DNA from: Rallus limicola
Taxonomy: Eukaryota > Chordata > Aves > Gruiformes > Rallidae
Length of the DNA: 64,000 nt
Reading direction: 5' to 3'
Assembly (NCBI GenBank): GCA_022605955.1
Contig: JAKCOZ010000001.1
Span: forward strand, 22,622,146 to 22,686,145
The notes beneath the pieces were generated by a model, which did not search any database, had not been told where the DNA came from, and saw only the letters and a program-made list of their open reading frames with translations. The translations under genes and the position numbers were made by a program. This document shows positions 1-12,870 of the stretch, in pieces (the first letter of the stretch is position 1; every line of letters starts with the position of its first letter).

Positions 1-700
1 CAAGTTAACCTTTAAATTATTCTGAGAACACCACATTCGATTTGTAGCAGAGGGGGAACAAAAACTAGGAGGCAGGATAAACCACAGAACTCCCGGCAGG
101 AAAGCCCAAGCCTTTAAGAAAGGAAGATGACTCCTTTTAGGGCGTCAGACTGACTTGTCTACTCGCTGAGCACTGTTTACCTTCAGCTAACCGGTATTTT
201 GAGTGAGCTTCTGCTAAGCTTTCGGCATTCTCCCTTATCCCTTCGCCTAAGGTCAAAATAAAACACCTTAAGTTCAAACCAAACTTCCTTAATACCGTCC
301 TGCCGTCCCCCGAAGCCGGCAGGGAAGACCAGAATTAACATTCCTAGGACTTCCAAAGTGCAAACACCAGGATTTGCTTCTTAAAACAAGGCTGCTCCGT
401 GCTGCTTTCCCAAACGGACGGAAGGGAGACACAACCCCCCACCCGCGCCGGCCCCCGGCAGCTGGCACCCACTGCAAGCTGCCCATCCCCCGAGAGCCCA
501 GGCGGGACGCCGGCTGAGAGGAAAAGGGACTCCTCCGGGCACCGAGCCGACCCCAGCACGGTGACGCCGGCTGGGGAGACGACAGGCTAACAGGTCTCTC
601 TCCGCGCTAGGTACCCGAGCCCTGGCCAAAGAGACCCGGGCTGGGCTGAGCGGCCCGGCCCGGCGCACAGGCCGCGCTCCCGCCGGCGGGCACGACTCAC
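1..700 (-). other. Probable first intron of a minus-strand gene leaving the window
   Basis: I see no coding exon or repeat here. The left 300 bases are AT-rich and the sequence turns into a CpG island from about 400. If the donor at 699-700 on the minus strand is real, this stretch is the start of intron 1 of the gene that begins in the shared promoter. Confidence 0.35.
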
Positions 701-1130
701 CTGAGGCCGGCTGCGGCGCCGGCTCCGCACGCTGCCCCACCCCGCTCCGCCGCGCGGCTTGGCTCGGCTGGGCCGGTCAGGCCAGCTCCCCCGCTGAAGC
801 GCCGAGGGAGACGATGAGGACGCGGCTCTTTCCCCTCAGCGAACCCACCGCCCAGGTCGCGGCGAGGGTGGCCCAGCGGCCACGTCCTCAGACGGGTGGG
901 GTGGGGAGCCCAGGCGAGCAGGCAGCAGCAAGGCAGGCAGCAGCTCTGCCGCGACGGCCACCCTACCACGGCCACCAAACCGGCGCCCGCCCCACACCCC
1001 CATCCCCCCTCCCCGCCCCAAGAGAAACCACCCGCCCCCACGTACCGGGGCCGGCGGCCAGCACATCCCTCAGGAAGTCAAGAGGGAGGCGACTCTTCCG
1101 GCGGTAGGGCCCGCGGGCACGGCGGGAGTT
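701..1130 (-). other. SLC37A3: Candidate 5' noncoding exon of the divergent neighbour (SLC37A3 by gene order)
   Basis: Read on the minus strand, the sequence at 706-694 gives a consensus splice donor, CCTCAG followed by GTGAGT, with the exon ending at 701. A second possible donor, GTACGT, would end an exon at 1046. There is no coding similarity, so this would be an untranslated first exon. In vertebrates SLC37A3, an ER sugar-phosphate-type transporter, lies head to head with RAB19; the assignment rests only on that remembered gene order. The upper limit is approximate because no transcription start can be read from sequence alone. An alternative is a promoter-associated noncoding transcript. 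Confidence 0.35.
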
Positions 1131-1329
1131 GTAGTCCGCGCCCCGCCGCCACTAAGGACGGCCCTCCAGCTGTGCCGCGGGGCGCCACGGGCCCCTCGCC
1201 CACCTTCCCCCTCGCAGGGGGCGGGGAGCGAGCGGCGCCGCGCCGCATCCCCAGCTGAGCCCACGGGGCAGGGCAGGCAAAGGAAGAGGAGGGGGCGGAC
1301 TACATTTCCCACCGGCCCCGAGAGAGCCG

Positions 1330-1379
1330 GGGCGGGTACAAATCGGGCGCTACCTGTCCCGGCAGGTGAGCGCCAACAG
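1330..1379 (+). other. RAB19: Candidate RAB19 noncoding first exon with two tandem donors
   Basis: Two copies of CAG followed by GTGAGC lie 14 bases apart, so the exon could end at 1365 or 1379. The coding exon is preceded by a pyrimidine-rich tract and CAG at 1493-1495, giving an acceptor with the exon starting at 1496. Either donor would join to the same 5' UTR without changing the protein. The exon start is not readable. Confidence 0.4.
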
Positions 1380-1513
1380 GTGAGCGGGTAGCTGGGTGGG
1401 GGGAGGGTGGGCGACAGGAGCCCCTTCCCCGGGCCCCCGACATTTGGGTCAGGGCGGCAGCTCTGCCCCCTCACTCCCGCGCTGCCCCGCCGCAGGCCCT
1501 CCCGGGAACCGCG

Positions 1514-4500
1514 ATGCCTTTCTCCAGCTCCGGCGCAGACGATGCCTTCGACTACCTCTTCAAGATCATCCTGATCGGCGACTCCAACGTGGGGAAGACC
1601 TGCGTGGTGCACCGCTTCAAGACAGGGCAGTACAATGAGAAGCAGCAGAACACCATCGGCGTTGACTTCACTGTGCGCTCAATGGACATCGACGGCAAGA
1701 AAGTGAAGGTCGGTGGCTGGAGGGAGCTGGAACTGCTCGTCAGGCAGCACCATTTCCCCATTACTGAGCATGTTGCCATTCCCCTTGGCGCAGGGGAGCA
1801 GCAGGATGCATGGTGTCTCCCGCTCGGCTCTGCTGAAGGCAACAGGCAAGAGCTGGCTGCTTTCTGGACTGGGGGTTTCCCTGAGGGGAGATGAATGTGT
1901 TAGGCTGGAAGGAACCTTTAAAGGCTATCTAGTCCAACCCCTCTGCAATAAGCAGGGACACCTTTAACTAGATCAGGTTGCTCAGAGCCCTATCAAGCCT
2001 GACCTGGATTATCTGTAGGGATGGGGCCTCCACCACCTCTCTGGGCAGCCTGTGCCAGTGATGCCCTGGGGAATGCAGTACTTGAGTACAAGCTTGCCCT
2101 CCTGGCTTCTCTAGATTTACCTGTGGAGAGGGCTTACAGTTTGCCTGCAGGGAGTTCTTTGAATGTCAGCTCTAGTTTGGAGGGGACAACTCTTTCCTCC
2201 CTCAGAGATGTGAGCATTTGAGCTGTGAGTTGAGGAGGGAAAGCCCTCTAGTTTGCAAAGGCTCTGCTTTGATGCATGCTTGATCTGAGGGAAGATGAAG
2301 GTTTGCAAGACAAATGCCAGAATAAATTGTTAGCTAGGACTTACCTCTGTGCACAGATGAAAGTTCAGATGCCTGCCCTTCATTTAGCTCTGCCTTGTCC
2401 AGCCCTGCATCAGGGCTTCTTGGCTCTTCTACCTTTACTATTAGAAGGCTATAATGTTCTGCATCTTTTAGTACAGTTGTTGAAATTGAGTTTCTTGGCC
2501 TCTTTTCAAAACTGGGTTTACCCTTACAGCTTTTTCTTTGGTCTGTGTTTATGGGTATGTAAATATCCTCTTGGATCTCCAGAGGGCAAAGCCATGCTGC
2601 AGGTATAGTGGAGTGAGCTGCCTTCTAGACAAGGGGTTTCAAGAGTGTAGATGCTGCTGGCAGACACCTAGGAAGCAGCATTCCCTGTTTTTTACAACTT
2701 CTGTCCTTTCTCTTACAGATCCAAGTGTGGGACACAGCAGGCCAAGAACGCTTCCGGACAATAACCCAGTCATATTACAGGAGTGCCCATGGGGCCATTC
2801 TTGCCTATGACCTTACTAGGAGGTCCACATTTGAATCCATTCCTCACTGGATTCGTGAAATTGAAAAGTATGGTGCTGCAAACTTGGTGATGATGTTAAT
2901 TGGTAGGAATCTAATTTTAAATATTATGTTGTCTAGCGCTTTTTTTTTAAAAAAAAATACATTTACAACCCTGTTCACTTCCCCTCTTTGATTTAAAGCA
3001 TCTATAAACTATGCATTAAAGAATGTTATAACTAAAGAGATCAGAAACTGTGTCAATGTGACCCAAGCTTAAAAAAATCAGGAAAATCACAGCTTGGTCA
3101 TGACAGGACCAAATCTATTGTATTCAGCAAAACCTTTTTTTTTTTCTCCTTTCCTGCTGGAATAAGGTAACAAACTTGCTGCTAGTTGAGCAAGTGGGGA
3201 TAGCCTTAGTGGGGTTAGAATTGCAGCAGGTCTGACCCTATGCTCCTGGTGCGGAGGAATTTAGCAGCTCAATAATTCAGGACTAAGGGAAAGGTGCAGA
3301 GCAACACAACTCCTCGTTCTCATCTTTCCTCTCTGTTCTCTTGATATACATGCCCAACACTCTGTAATGGGACTCTGATCAGGTAAGACAGTAGATGGGG
3401 ACATGGCTTTTGTAGAGCACAAAGTAGCCTGCTGGCTTTCCTCCTCATTGATTCCACTAGCACTCAAAGAAACTTTGCCCCTTGATGAAAGGAATGGGTA
3501 GAAATTTCTGAGAATGGAGCTGGGAGGGAGCAGTGTGGTTCTTTCCCTTTGTGTTTTGGGTTGTTACTGCTCTTCACTCCCCCAAGAAAGAACCTGCTAA
3601 TGAGAGAACTGGTGTAATGGAAGGACAGAGCTTTTATTTACATCCTGCTGCTGCTGCCTGTTCCACTGTGGCGCTGTGCCAAGTGTGCCCTGGCTCTTGA
3701 GGACAGGCAGCGCTGGGCCCCACGGCGCAGCAGGCTTGGGGCCTAAGCTTCTGCTCCTGCTCCTGGCGAATTAATTCCTTCTGCCACGGTGGCTCTTCCT
3801 GTTCTTCCTCTGAGAAAAACAAATTCTGACCTGCGTGTAACTGCAATGCTTGGCAGGGGGAGCACTAAACTTTGCAGGGCTTTTCTAACTTTACCTGTGA
3901 ATCTAAAGAACAAGACCTGTGTGAGTGTGGTGTAGGGGCTGCTGAGGTTTGATGGGGGATTTTTTTCTTTTAAGAAAAGTTCTGAAATGGGTAAAAATAA
4001 AGCTTTTGACAAGGATCCAGCTCGGTGCCTTTCTTCTGAAGCTGGTGCTGTGTTTGCTTTACTTACTTTGGCACGAAGTCTTTGTACATTTAATTAGACA
4101 TAGTCATTTTGTACACCTTTCTAGTATGAGGTTAAGAAATGTTACCTTTCCCAGCTGGAACTGAAGGGGGACAGAGAGGGGTACTTTTTAAGAAGGCAGA
4201 TAACCCTCAAGCCAGGTGATTTTGGGGAGGAGTTGTGGTTTTCTTTTGTGGGATGGGCTTTTGGGTTTGTTTGGGTTTTTTTCCCTTTTAGAATACCTGA
4301 AAGGGACTTAATGGGAGGGGAGTAAGCTTATACCTCCTTCAAATTCAAGATTTGAATTTGATGACAGATTGTCTTCAAACTATGAACTACAGCCAGTTCT
4401 GCGTGTGCCAGAACTGGTAATTCCCTACGTGCTACAGCTACTTAAAATGCCTTTGTATATTTATCTGAGGTGTTTCTTGGCTTCTGACAGGTTTTGACTG

Positions 4501-5530
4501 AACAGCTTCGAGCAAAAGTTTAATCTATACATGCAGACACTTCTTTAGTATACATTTTAGGTATTAAGGTTGCCAGTGTGAATTCTTGTCTCTTTGACAT
4601 CAGCTTAAAATAACTTAGATTTTAACGTGACTTATTTATATGTCTTTTTATGCTTGAGCTGGTTCTTCCTCAGTTCTGGGTTTTGTGGGGGTTGGTTTGA
4701 GGACATCTGCTTTAGACCAACAGTGTCCCAGCTCTTCAGAGCTGAGCTGCAGCCACTTTGAGAGGGGTCAAAGTACCTAGATGATAGTGTAACGCGTGTG
4801 GCTTTCAGCGAAGGTGGAATACACTTTTATGCAACATTGCTTAGGTTTACAGCATGAAGTCACTACAGCTCTGAGATTTTTAAACTGTTGTTTGTTGGGT
4901 TTATTGGGTTTTTTTTAATGTTTAACTTAAATGTTACCTAATACTTAAAGCCACTAGAGAAAAGTAATCAAAGTTGCTTCCAAATAATCTTCTTGCACCA
5001 CTACCTAGAGCAAGTAATTGGGGTGAGGTTTTGGGGTAGGCTTTTTTTGTCTTTATTTGGGTTTTTAACTCATTTGATATAATCATATTAGCTGCAGTTT
5101 TCATCCAGGTTCTGTTAGTGGCTCTGATGTGCTCACAATCTCGTTTTTCCAGTAACTCATATTCCATAATTCCATTTGTTAACAAAATTGGATGAATGTG
5201 CTGCACTTTAAGATGAATTTTTTGTGAGACTCAATTATTGAGTTCCCTGTTTGCTTCTTTCAAGGGAACAAATCAGATTCGGTGGATAAGCGCCAGGTCC
5301 TGTTTGAAGATGCCTGCACTCTGGCAGAGAAGCATGGGCTCTTAGCTGTGCTGGAGACATCAGCAAAAGAAGCTCAAAACATAGAAGAGGTCTTCACATT
5401 AATGGCTAAGGAGCTAATAGCCCGAAATACCTTGCAGCTTCACGGAGAGACCCCTCCAAACAGCATCTATCTTGATTCCAGGCCAGTGATTGCCAGTCCA
5501 AGTGTGGAGAAGTCCCAGTGCCTCTGCTGA
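1514..5530 (+). CDS. RAB19: RAB19, small Rab GTPase (three coding exons, 214 aa)
   Basis: Coding exons are 1514-1708, 2719-2902 and 5265-5530; phases close and give 214 residues, against 217 as I recall for human. All G-protein motifs are visible: P-loop GDSNVGKT (residues 22-29), switch I TIGVDF (47-52), WDTAGQE (69-75), NKSD (128-131) and SAK (159-161). The protein ends CLC, a CXC-type double geranylgeranylation site that anchors Rabs to membranes. The segments [18 protein letters not shown] and [17 protein letters not shown] match RAB19 more closely than RAB43 or RAB30. Rabs of this group act in Golgi and apical membrane trafficking. The start is the first ATG after the acceptor and is followed by the short serine-rich leader typical of RAB19. 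The gene converges with MKRN1, as in other vertebrates. I see no defect. Confidence 0.95.
1709..2718 (+). other. RAB19: RAB19 intron 1
   Basis: The donor is GTCGGT at 1709 and the acceptor CTTACAG ends at 2718. Apart from the CR1 piece at about 1895-2065 it holds ordinary unique sequence. The open frames reading through both intron edges are accidental. Confidence 0.85.
1895..2065 (-). repeat. CR1 LINE 3' fragment
   Basis: The sequence runs through CTGGAAGGAACCTTTAAAGG, then a 'tagtccaacccc' segment, then 'gatcaggttgctcagagccc', 'gggatggggcctccacca' and 'ctctgggcagcctgtgccagtg'. This is the familiar order of the CR1 3' end read on the opposite strand, so the element points to minus. It is a truncated, mutated copy with no ORF. 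Confidence 0.85.
2903..5264 (+). other. RAB19: RAB19 intron 2
   Basis: The donor GTAGGA is at 2903 and the acceptor TTTCAAG ends at 5264. The phase-1 join restores IGNKSD. The intron is AT-rich, with G/T-rich runs on the sense strand near 4250-4290, 4890-4920 and 5020-5070. I see no RNA gene or coding exon in it. Confidence 0.85.
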
Positions 5531-7070
5531 AGAGAGATTTCAGGAAGAACTTGGAAGTCACCATTCTTCTGAGGCTGTTTGATTTAATTTTATTCAGTTG
5601 ATGAGCACGTGCTGTGTGGCCTCAAGCCATCTCTCTGATATCTCTACCTTGCAGCTTGCTTGTAAGTATCTTCAGAGATCCTTGTCACTGTTGGCAGCAC
5701 GGGCTGCTTTGAACGTGGCAGCTGATGCTTTAACAAACTTCTGAGCCGAGAGGACTCAGGAAGCTGCTGGTCCTTGCCTTAACCAAAGAGAACTTAAAAA
5801 ATTATTGCCTTACTGATATCCTTGTATGATTTTCTGGCTGTGTCAGAAGATAGATCTGCACCAGCATTCTGCATTGATTTGACCCTTCTAAGCTCCATTG
5901 TTTGTTCTAGAGCAAGCACTTTATTCTCTGCCAGCAGCTTTACAAAGTCTGACACCTGCTTGGACAGCACTAACCCATTGCTGCTTCAGCTTTGGTTTAG
6001 AGGTGGTCCTGATGTCAGGCATGTAGCCATCCACCCTGAGGAACAATAGAGTGCACGTCTGGTTTTCACACCTGTACCGATTTCCTCACCAGACAGACCT
6101 AGAGACATCCCTGGGGTTCCACAGCAGGCAGAGGAGGATGCACTAGGGGCCCAGCCTTCTTCCTGGGGTCAGAAAAGTGGCCTTTCCTTTTCTTCTCTAA
6201 TTGAAAGAATAGTTTCAGGTAGTGACTCCTGTCTCACTGTACAGACTGTTTAAGAGTAATGAAGCTTCCAGGGCACCAGTAATGGCCTAAATCACTGCTG
6301 GGGTGAAAGGACCTTTTTTTTCCCCCTTCCCTTCCTAACATTGCCTTGCCTTTGATGCACTTTTTTTAATCAAAAGCCTTCTGTAGTTTGTGTGATGGGC
6401 CCAAGGCAGCTTCAGAGCATGCCTGTAGACTTTCAAGGGAATGTGAAGAAGCGATTCAAGATCCTGTAAAGCTCAGCATGGGGTAAGATGGTTTAATTAT
6501 GTAATCTCACCTTAAAGGGGTAAGGGAATGGTACAGAGCATACCCAAGAGCTACCCCTAGGCGAGGTCTATGTGCTGTTGCTGTGGAGACTTTGCAACTT
6601 GGTAGCAACAGTAGGTTTTGCATTGCTCCTCCTAAATGCAAGCTCTGCTTCTGGGGGGTCACCGCTTCTGTGTACTGGGACACAGTTCTGGTTTTTGGTT
6701 TTGTGGTTTCTTTTCTGTGGTGGCTTTTGTGGTTTGTTTTTTCAGTAGATGGAAATAGGGAAGGAGAGGGAGGAGAGAGGTATTACATGGAGGAAGTTTT
6801 GTGACTGCAGTCTGTATGTACCACAGTGCATCACTCTGAGTAGTTACTGTTATGCTATGAACTGGAAATCAAACTGTGTAATGATAAAATACAGTCAGGG
6901 TTACATGTAAACACACCCAGCGAAGGCTGGTACGCTGCTGGCTTACCAGACCCCAGTCCCCCCCTGCTTCACAAGTTGTGTAAACATGGGGAAAAACATG
7001 TAGCAAGTATTTCTGGAAAATCCTGTTTGAGAAGCACAAAAAAATAAAGCAAAATGAATCACTGACTTAG
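5531..7070 (+). other. RAB19: RAB19 3' UTR with poly(A) signal
   Basis: Sequence after the TGA stop runs without a splice signal to AATAAA at 7043-7048, the first canonical poly(A) signal after the stop. This gives a 3' UTR of about 1.5 kb. The cleavage position is inferred as about 10-25 bases after the signal. Confidence 0.6.
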
Positions 7071-10000
7071 TCTTGCAAATATTTCTAGTAGTATTAATGC
7101 TCCCTCAGGCCAGGTTGTTTGCTGTCACATGTAAAGAGCAGGGGTTAACTTGGCTATGTGTAAAGCAGGGGAGGAATCTTCTATGCTAGCCAATAAGCCT
7201 GCTGCTAAGACCTGCTGCAGAAAAAGCTCCATCTTCTTCAGGTGTCCTTTTTCTGGTCTGTTTAGTGTTCTTTTTAAACTTAATTTCATCTTTATTTGGT
7301 TCTGGTGTAATAATTGCATTTCAGTTTGCACATTTAAGCAACACCAGAAGCTTTCAAAACAGCTGAACATGTTGCAATCTGACTTCCAAACCACTAGTCT
7401 GTATACCTCCTCACTAGGAACACAGTCAACTGTTTAAAATCCAAATTACTCCCAGCAGTAGTTTGTAACATAGCAGGTTTTACTCTTTAAGTACAGGTAT
7501 TGAACTGCTAATACCAGACATGGTATTTGCTGCAAATGCACATCTTCCAGGCAGCCTTTACAGAAACATATTGTGTCCACCTCCAGTTACACTTTCACTG
7601 TCCAAGAAATAGAGGCAAGATCTTACCACCAGAGTATTAACCTTTGCATGGTTCATTGACTTTACTGCCTTAATTAAGAGTTTACTGTATGGAAGTTATT
7701 TTGCTTACCCTCAGTATGGAGACTGCTGCTCTCTGAACTGCCCAGCACCACTGGGTTACAGAGCCCTGGCTGTTCCCTGCCTGCACACAGGCAGCTCCTT
7801 GCAAAGTCCTTCACTGGCAAAAGGCTGAGCAATGCAGGATCCTGGAGAACAGGCTTGGGATTCAGCTTTGAGCTGCTCTGTTCCCTTCCCTTTAACCGAT
7901 GGAATAGGCTCCTTACTGCTCTTCCAGGAATCACCTTAAATAGCTGTCCCTAATGCCATGACAGCAGGAGCGTGACCTTGGTTGGTTCTGTCTGGCATCT
8001 TCCACAAGCCCTGTGGAAAACATTCAGTTGCCTAGTGTCCTTTTTTTAAGCTGTCCTCGTGTGAGCAAAGAGCCAGCTGTGGCAGCTGCCAACAAGGAGG
8101 TTCTTTGGTGTGCATATTAGCACAGTGTCACTCATGAGGTAATGTGTGAAGAAACTGACAAACTCAAAATCCCTTTATTATGTTACTTCAGGCTGTAGGA
8201 CAGCAACCACTAGAGGAAGGAACAGACAGAGCAGAACATCTGCAGCTCTGCCTCCCCCATCACAGAGCAGACAGAGGCATGCTGCTACAATGCAAGTTAA
8301 CCAAGAAACTCCTTAACCACTATTGGTGTGGCTGCTCCCCCACTGTTGTATGCAAATCCAGTGTGCTGCTTGACAGCATCATCAATGCACCTGTAGGTAG
8401 TGTAGCTTACCACAATGGTGGTTTATAATGCTATTCTAAAAACTAGTGTCCCACAGCTCTGAGAGCTGTACATCAATCTTGAGGGTGAGCTTATCTGTTA
8501 AACTTTTATCTACTTGGAAGAAGTACTTCAGTCTCCTTAGCTGTGGCACATTACTTGTGGTGGTATCACAGCCATGCCCAACGAGACTGAAGCAGCACGC
8601 ATCCACCTAACAGGGTAATGCAAAAAAACCCAGGAACTATTTTAAAGTGGAGTAAACTGACACCTCTCAGAAAGGGACTGGGTTAAAAGCAAGCCTAACT
8701 GCAGCCCAGTGACAGGGAAGGCACACAGCGCTGCCTATGTGGTCAAGCTTTTTTATTCATTCACAGGGGATGGGCTCTTAATGACAACAGCTGAGGTTCT
8801 TATCTAGTAATTCCAGTTAATGTTTACATACAGTCAGAACAGAGACAGAGAAAGCAGTTTTCAGGCCCTGAACAGAGAGAGGCTCTCTCTTGTCATGCTG
8901 GTGCTCTCAGACAGGGAACTGAAACTGAAGCTTCCCCCAGCCAGGTGAGTGCTCTGACCCCAGCACTGCCTAGAGGTGTCCCTTGCTGACAGACAGATTT
9001 CTGTATGTCTCAGTTCCCACAAGCCCACACCCAGCTCCAGAGAGGGAGGCTTTAACACTGCTCAAAATTCTGACTTGTGGAACCCTGACCAAGCACCTCT
9101 CTCAAGTGTGTGTGATCACCTAACACAGGCAAGGCTAGGGTATCGCAGGCCCTGCCAGAGTAGTTTGAGACAGGCCAAGAGCCCCTGAAGAGCAGCACAA
9201 CTTTTAATAGGAACTTGCAGTTTGAGAGAGGGAGGATTTTTAGAAGTCTTTTAAAGCCCTTTGTAGTGCTGCTGTTCTGAAATGAATCTTAATTCAGCTG
9301 CCTGCAAAGGTTCTTTCTGTCTGTGCAATCACATCATGCTGCTGCCCAACAGGTCTCAACTGTGCATGACAAACAGCTTGCCCCAAGGTAACTACAGCAG
9401 CGAGCTGTGCCCAGGAACATCACTACTTACCAGCTTTCACCACCAAGTCTCTCTAGCTTTGCTTACCCCAAAGCAAGGCTCACAAGTACAGTTTAATAAC
9501 ACCCCTCTAATACTAGTTACTGGCTTGAAACTGATTTTGTAGCAGCTTGACCCCTGTGCAGTGCAGTCCTGTATTAAATCTCAATCCTAAGGGACAAGGT
9601 GTAGGTTGCCACTTCTTTTAAGCTGCCAGAGCATTAATAATTCCATCTATCCAAGCTTTGCTCCAAACCTCCAAAAAAAAAAAAAATCTACTTTGTACCT
9701 CCATATCAGGAGTTACTTTGAAGGTCATTATATGAACCATCTATCCCCTCAGCAAGACTAGAACAGGCCTTGGGCTACAGTCAGGAAAGGGCTGTGCTAC
9801 TGGGATTTCAACTACAGCAGACAAGGTTTGAAGAAGGGCTCTCTGCTTCTATGACCCCATTCGGACCAAGCAGAATGGGCAGCAGACACTTATTTCACAA
9901 GACAAAGCTTTATATCAATCCATACATATCTATATTCTTGCATAAGCAGTAAGGTCAAGGCTCTTCAAGTGAAAACACTGATCTTTAGACAAGGATTTTT

Positions 10001-11490
10001 TGTTTTCAAAATCAAAGTTTTGCTGGTGGAAGTTAAGTCTTTGTACCTTTTTCACCTTGACACTACTCTCATTGGCCTCTTCAGTGTCTGCACATCGGGT
10101 ATTAAAGTCGTCACCCTCCGTATTTTGACATTAAATGTTTGCCTTGGTTGTACTGAGTTTATCCTCATTCTTACAGAAAGGTGCAGCAGCCTCCTAGTGT
10201 ACTTCTCTCATTCCAAAGGCCCTACTCTTTTTAGTCATTCCAGTTTGGGGGGCAGGGATCATAGTGCAGCAGGAAGCTTAGAAAGGCAGGAACAGGCCTG
10301 CCACCAGCAAGCTGTGAAGTGGAAGTGACACACAGCTTGATGGACAGAGATGCTGTTCTTTCACTTCTGTAACAAGAACGACAGCACGCTTCAGCCTACC
10401 TGTCACAGCACACTTGGCTGCATCAGTCACCTTGCAGCTGACAGGAGAGCCTCCACCAAGCAAAGGGCCTGTTTGCACACTGGGCTTCTCCTGCAGCACA
10501 TACGGAAGTGAGGTTCAGAGCCAGCAGCACCCACCTCTGTGCCATGTGTACGATGCCCTCCCACCCCCCAAGCCCCCCTCCACACCCCCCCCCCCCACCA
10601 AGTAACATATGCCATTTCCACCCCCTTCTGAAGGAAAGCTGATGCACGCACTCAGACTTGTGAAGTTTATTATCTTTTTTGCATCTTGACAGAACACATC
10701 TTTATGTTTGAATGCAGCTTTCCAAGAGGAGGTTAACAGCTTTTAACAACTTACATTCACCATGTACAGGAGGAAAAGCTAGTTCTACTTTCAAGCCTTT
10801 CAGATTTGTCCTGTTTCTTCCCATCTGTTTTAAACGGCAACTGCACAATTAAGTTCAAATCCTATTCTCCCTCCGCTACCTGCCTCTGGGGGGGAAAGAA
10901 AAACCCAACAAAACCAAACATTGTTTAGACTGTTCAGCTTTCCTTAGTCATATCCCTCAGCATCTGAGTATGTATCTAGTAGTTTACTTCCAACTTTATC
11001 TACTTCTGCAGAAGAATGCATTTTTCTGAACACATGTAGGCTTAAAGAGGCACGTGGATTCTCGGGAAGTGGCCTGTAGCAGTGCTTGGACTTTCTCTCT
11101 AGAACAGCATTACAACAGGAAACTAACAACACTAAGAACATGTACCCCAGTTGGCTTTGTTCAGGGCCCAAAAAAAAAAAAAAAAAAAAAGCCTAATCTC
11201 ATAGCAAGGAACTTAGTTCTGAGAAAGCAAGCCTTGTCTGCTGCCTCGAATGGCCCCGTACACTCCTATAGTTCAGCTGTCTCAGCTGTCTGTTCTGAAT
11301 GCGTTCCTCAGGTTACAGGCTCTTTGCTGGAAAGGTTATAACCAAGATAAACGTCGGTATTAGCGTGACACAATTCAGCAGGAGTTGAGATTAAATGACA
11401 GAAATGCCTTTACATTTACAGAAACATACAAAAATAGCCAATGAAGCTAAAGCAGAGAAGCTTCAAACTTAAAAGAAAAGGCAGACTTCT
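7071..11490. other. Intergenic gap between the convergent RAB19 and MKRN1 genes
   Basis: No frame here shows protein similarity or splice-linked exons. There are runs of A (9674-9685 and 11170-11190) and a C-rich run at 10556-10597. Several TTTATT motifs, for example near 8172, 8752 and 10667, could act as distal minus-strand poly(A) signals for MKRN1, so part of the gap may be alternative MKRN1 3' UTR. Confidence 0.5.
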
Positions 11491-11494
11491 TGTT

Positions 11495-12870
11495 TACATT
11501 TTTTTTTTACTTTTTTTATTTGGGAAAAGTGCTTCTTACAAAAGGCAGCTGCAAAACAATACGTTATAGACCTCAGAACAATTTCTCATTCCATTTAAAA
11601 GTGAAAGGAGAGGCAGTCTAGGGGACAAGAGCAGCAGGAGAACAGATCACGGGGCATCCACAAGTCAATAAAAAACAGCAATTATGTTATGCAAGGTTAA
11701 AATTTCTGTGCTGGGGCTTTGGTGGCAAAGTAATTTTTCAATGCACATTACAGCCAGAAACTGCATGACTGCCTTTGTAAGCAGTAACTCACGTAAGCTG
11801 GACAGCTTTACCAGGCAACCTGCCCAACCAGAGGCACGAGAACATCTTGCCAGCTGAGCGGTGTTTCCTAGTGAAGCTCACAGCTTAGGTGGTTACACCA
11901 GGTTCTAAAACTCACAGAGCAATAAAGCTAAAGGGGCCTCTCTGGTGTTCCTCTGACCCGACCTTGGCTAACCGATTTCTGCTCCTGGACAACCCTAATC
12001 ATACACATGAAAGAGAGCTGGTGTATTAGGGAGTGCCATCTATTAAGTTAAGCGATAGTTAAGATCACTGCCACAGACTGAGCTGAGACCACTAAACCAG
12101 TTTCATGTCCAATTGGAGGCTAGACTTCATGCACCAAGAGGGGATGAAAGATGGTTTTGTTAATTTTAACTTACACAGAGTCTCCCCATCCTTGAGGTCC
12201 AACTCTACATTTATCTGTATATACACATAGAGAGTTCTCCTTTCACAAAGACATTTTCCTTTCATGCTAAACACAGTAAAAACCCAGAACGTTCACACCT
12301 GGTTCTGGTTACACAGTAGTAATAGTAATGTGCAAGTAAACAAGAGACCAAAATCACAAATGAATGTGTACATGAGGGGGCTGGAACGGAGCTGATGCCA
12401 GAAAGGAAGGATGTGTAATCTGGCCTGAAATCAAGAAATATTGGTACAAATACAGAAAAGAGGCCATCAGCCAATTAACATCCCCACTGCATGGCCACTG
12501 CTCATTTTTGTATCTGGGCTCTTCAAAATGAGTGTGGAAGTCCTGTAAACACTTTAACCCTGGAACTGGGCGAACTCTGTTGGGTACACAGATGAAGCAA
12601 CAAACCTAAGCTAACTGTTTGACAGTTAAATTCATTTTTACAAAAACTAACATTTTAAAGATTTATTTCTTGTTATTTGTTTAAACAGAGGAAAAAACAA
12701 CACTCCTGGGGTGGGAGGGGATGGGAAGAGACAGACCCTGGGTAAAAGTTGTTACAACAGCACCTGGAATTGATCGGCCTGCCTAGGAGAAACACAGGCA
12801 CTGCCACAACACCACAGGTAATAGCTACTGCCTGAAGCCAAGACAACAGTCCACACTCCACTGACAGGTG
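11495..12870 (-). other. MKRN1: MKRN1 3' UTR
   Basis: From the stop at 12871-12873 the minus strand runs unspliced to AATAAA (TTTATT on plus at 11515-11520). That is about 1.35 kb, a normal length for this gene. Another AATAAA-like site on the minus strand near 12662 could give a short form. Confidence 0.55.

Larger units (their letters stand above)
400..1500. promoter_or_regulatory. CpG-island bidirectional promoter with two ZNF143-like motifs
   Basis: The stretch is GC- and CpG-rich with GC boxes and no TATA box. ACTACATTTCCCACC lies at 1299-1313 on the plus strand. Its counterpart ACTACAACTCCC lies on the minus strand at 1135-1124. Both resemble the ACTACAATTCCC core bound by ZNF143, which is common at divergent housekeeping promoters. 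Donor-like sites face outward on both sides, at 700 on the minus strand and at 1366 and 1380 on the plus strand, as expected of a shared promoter. Confidence 0.6.
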
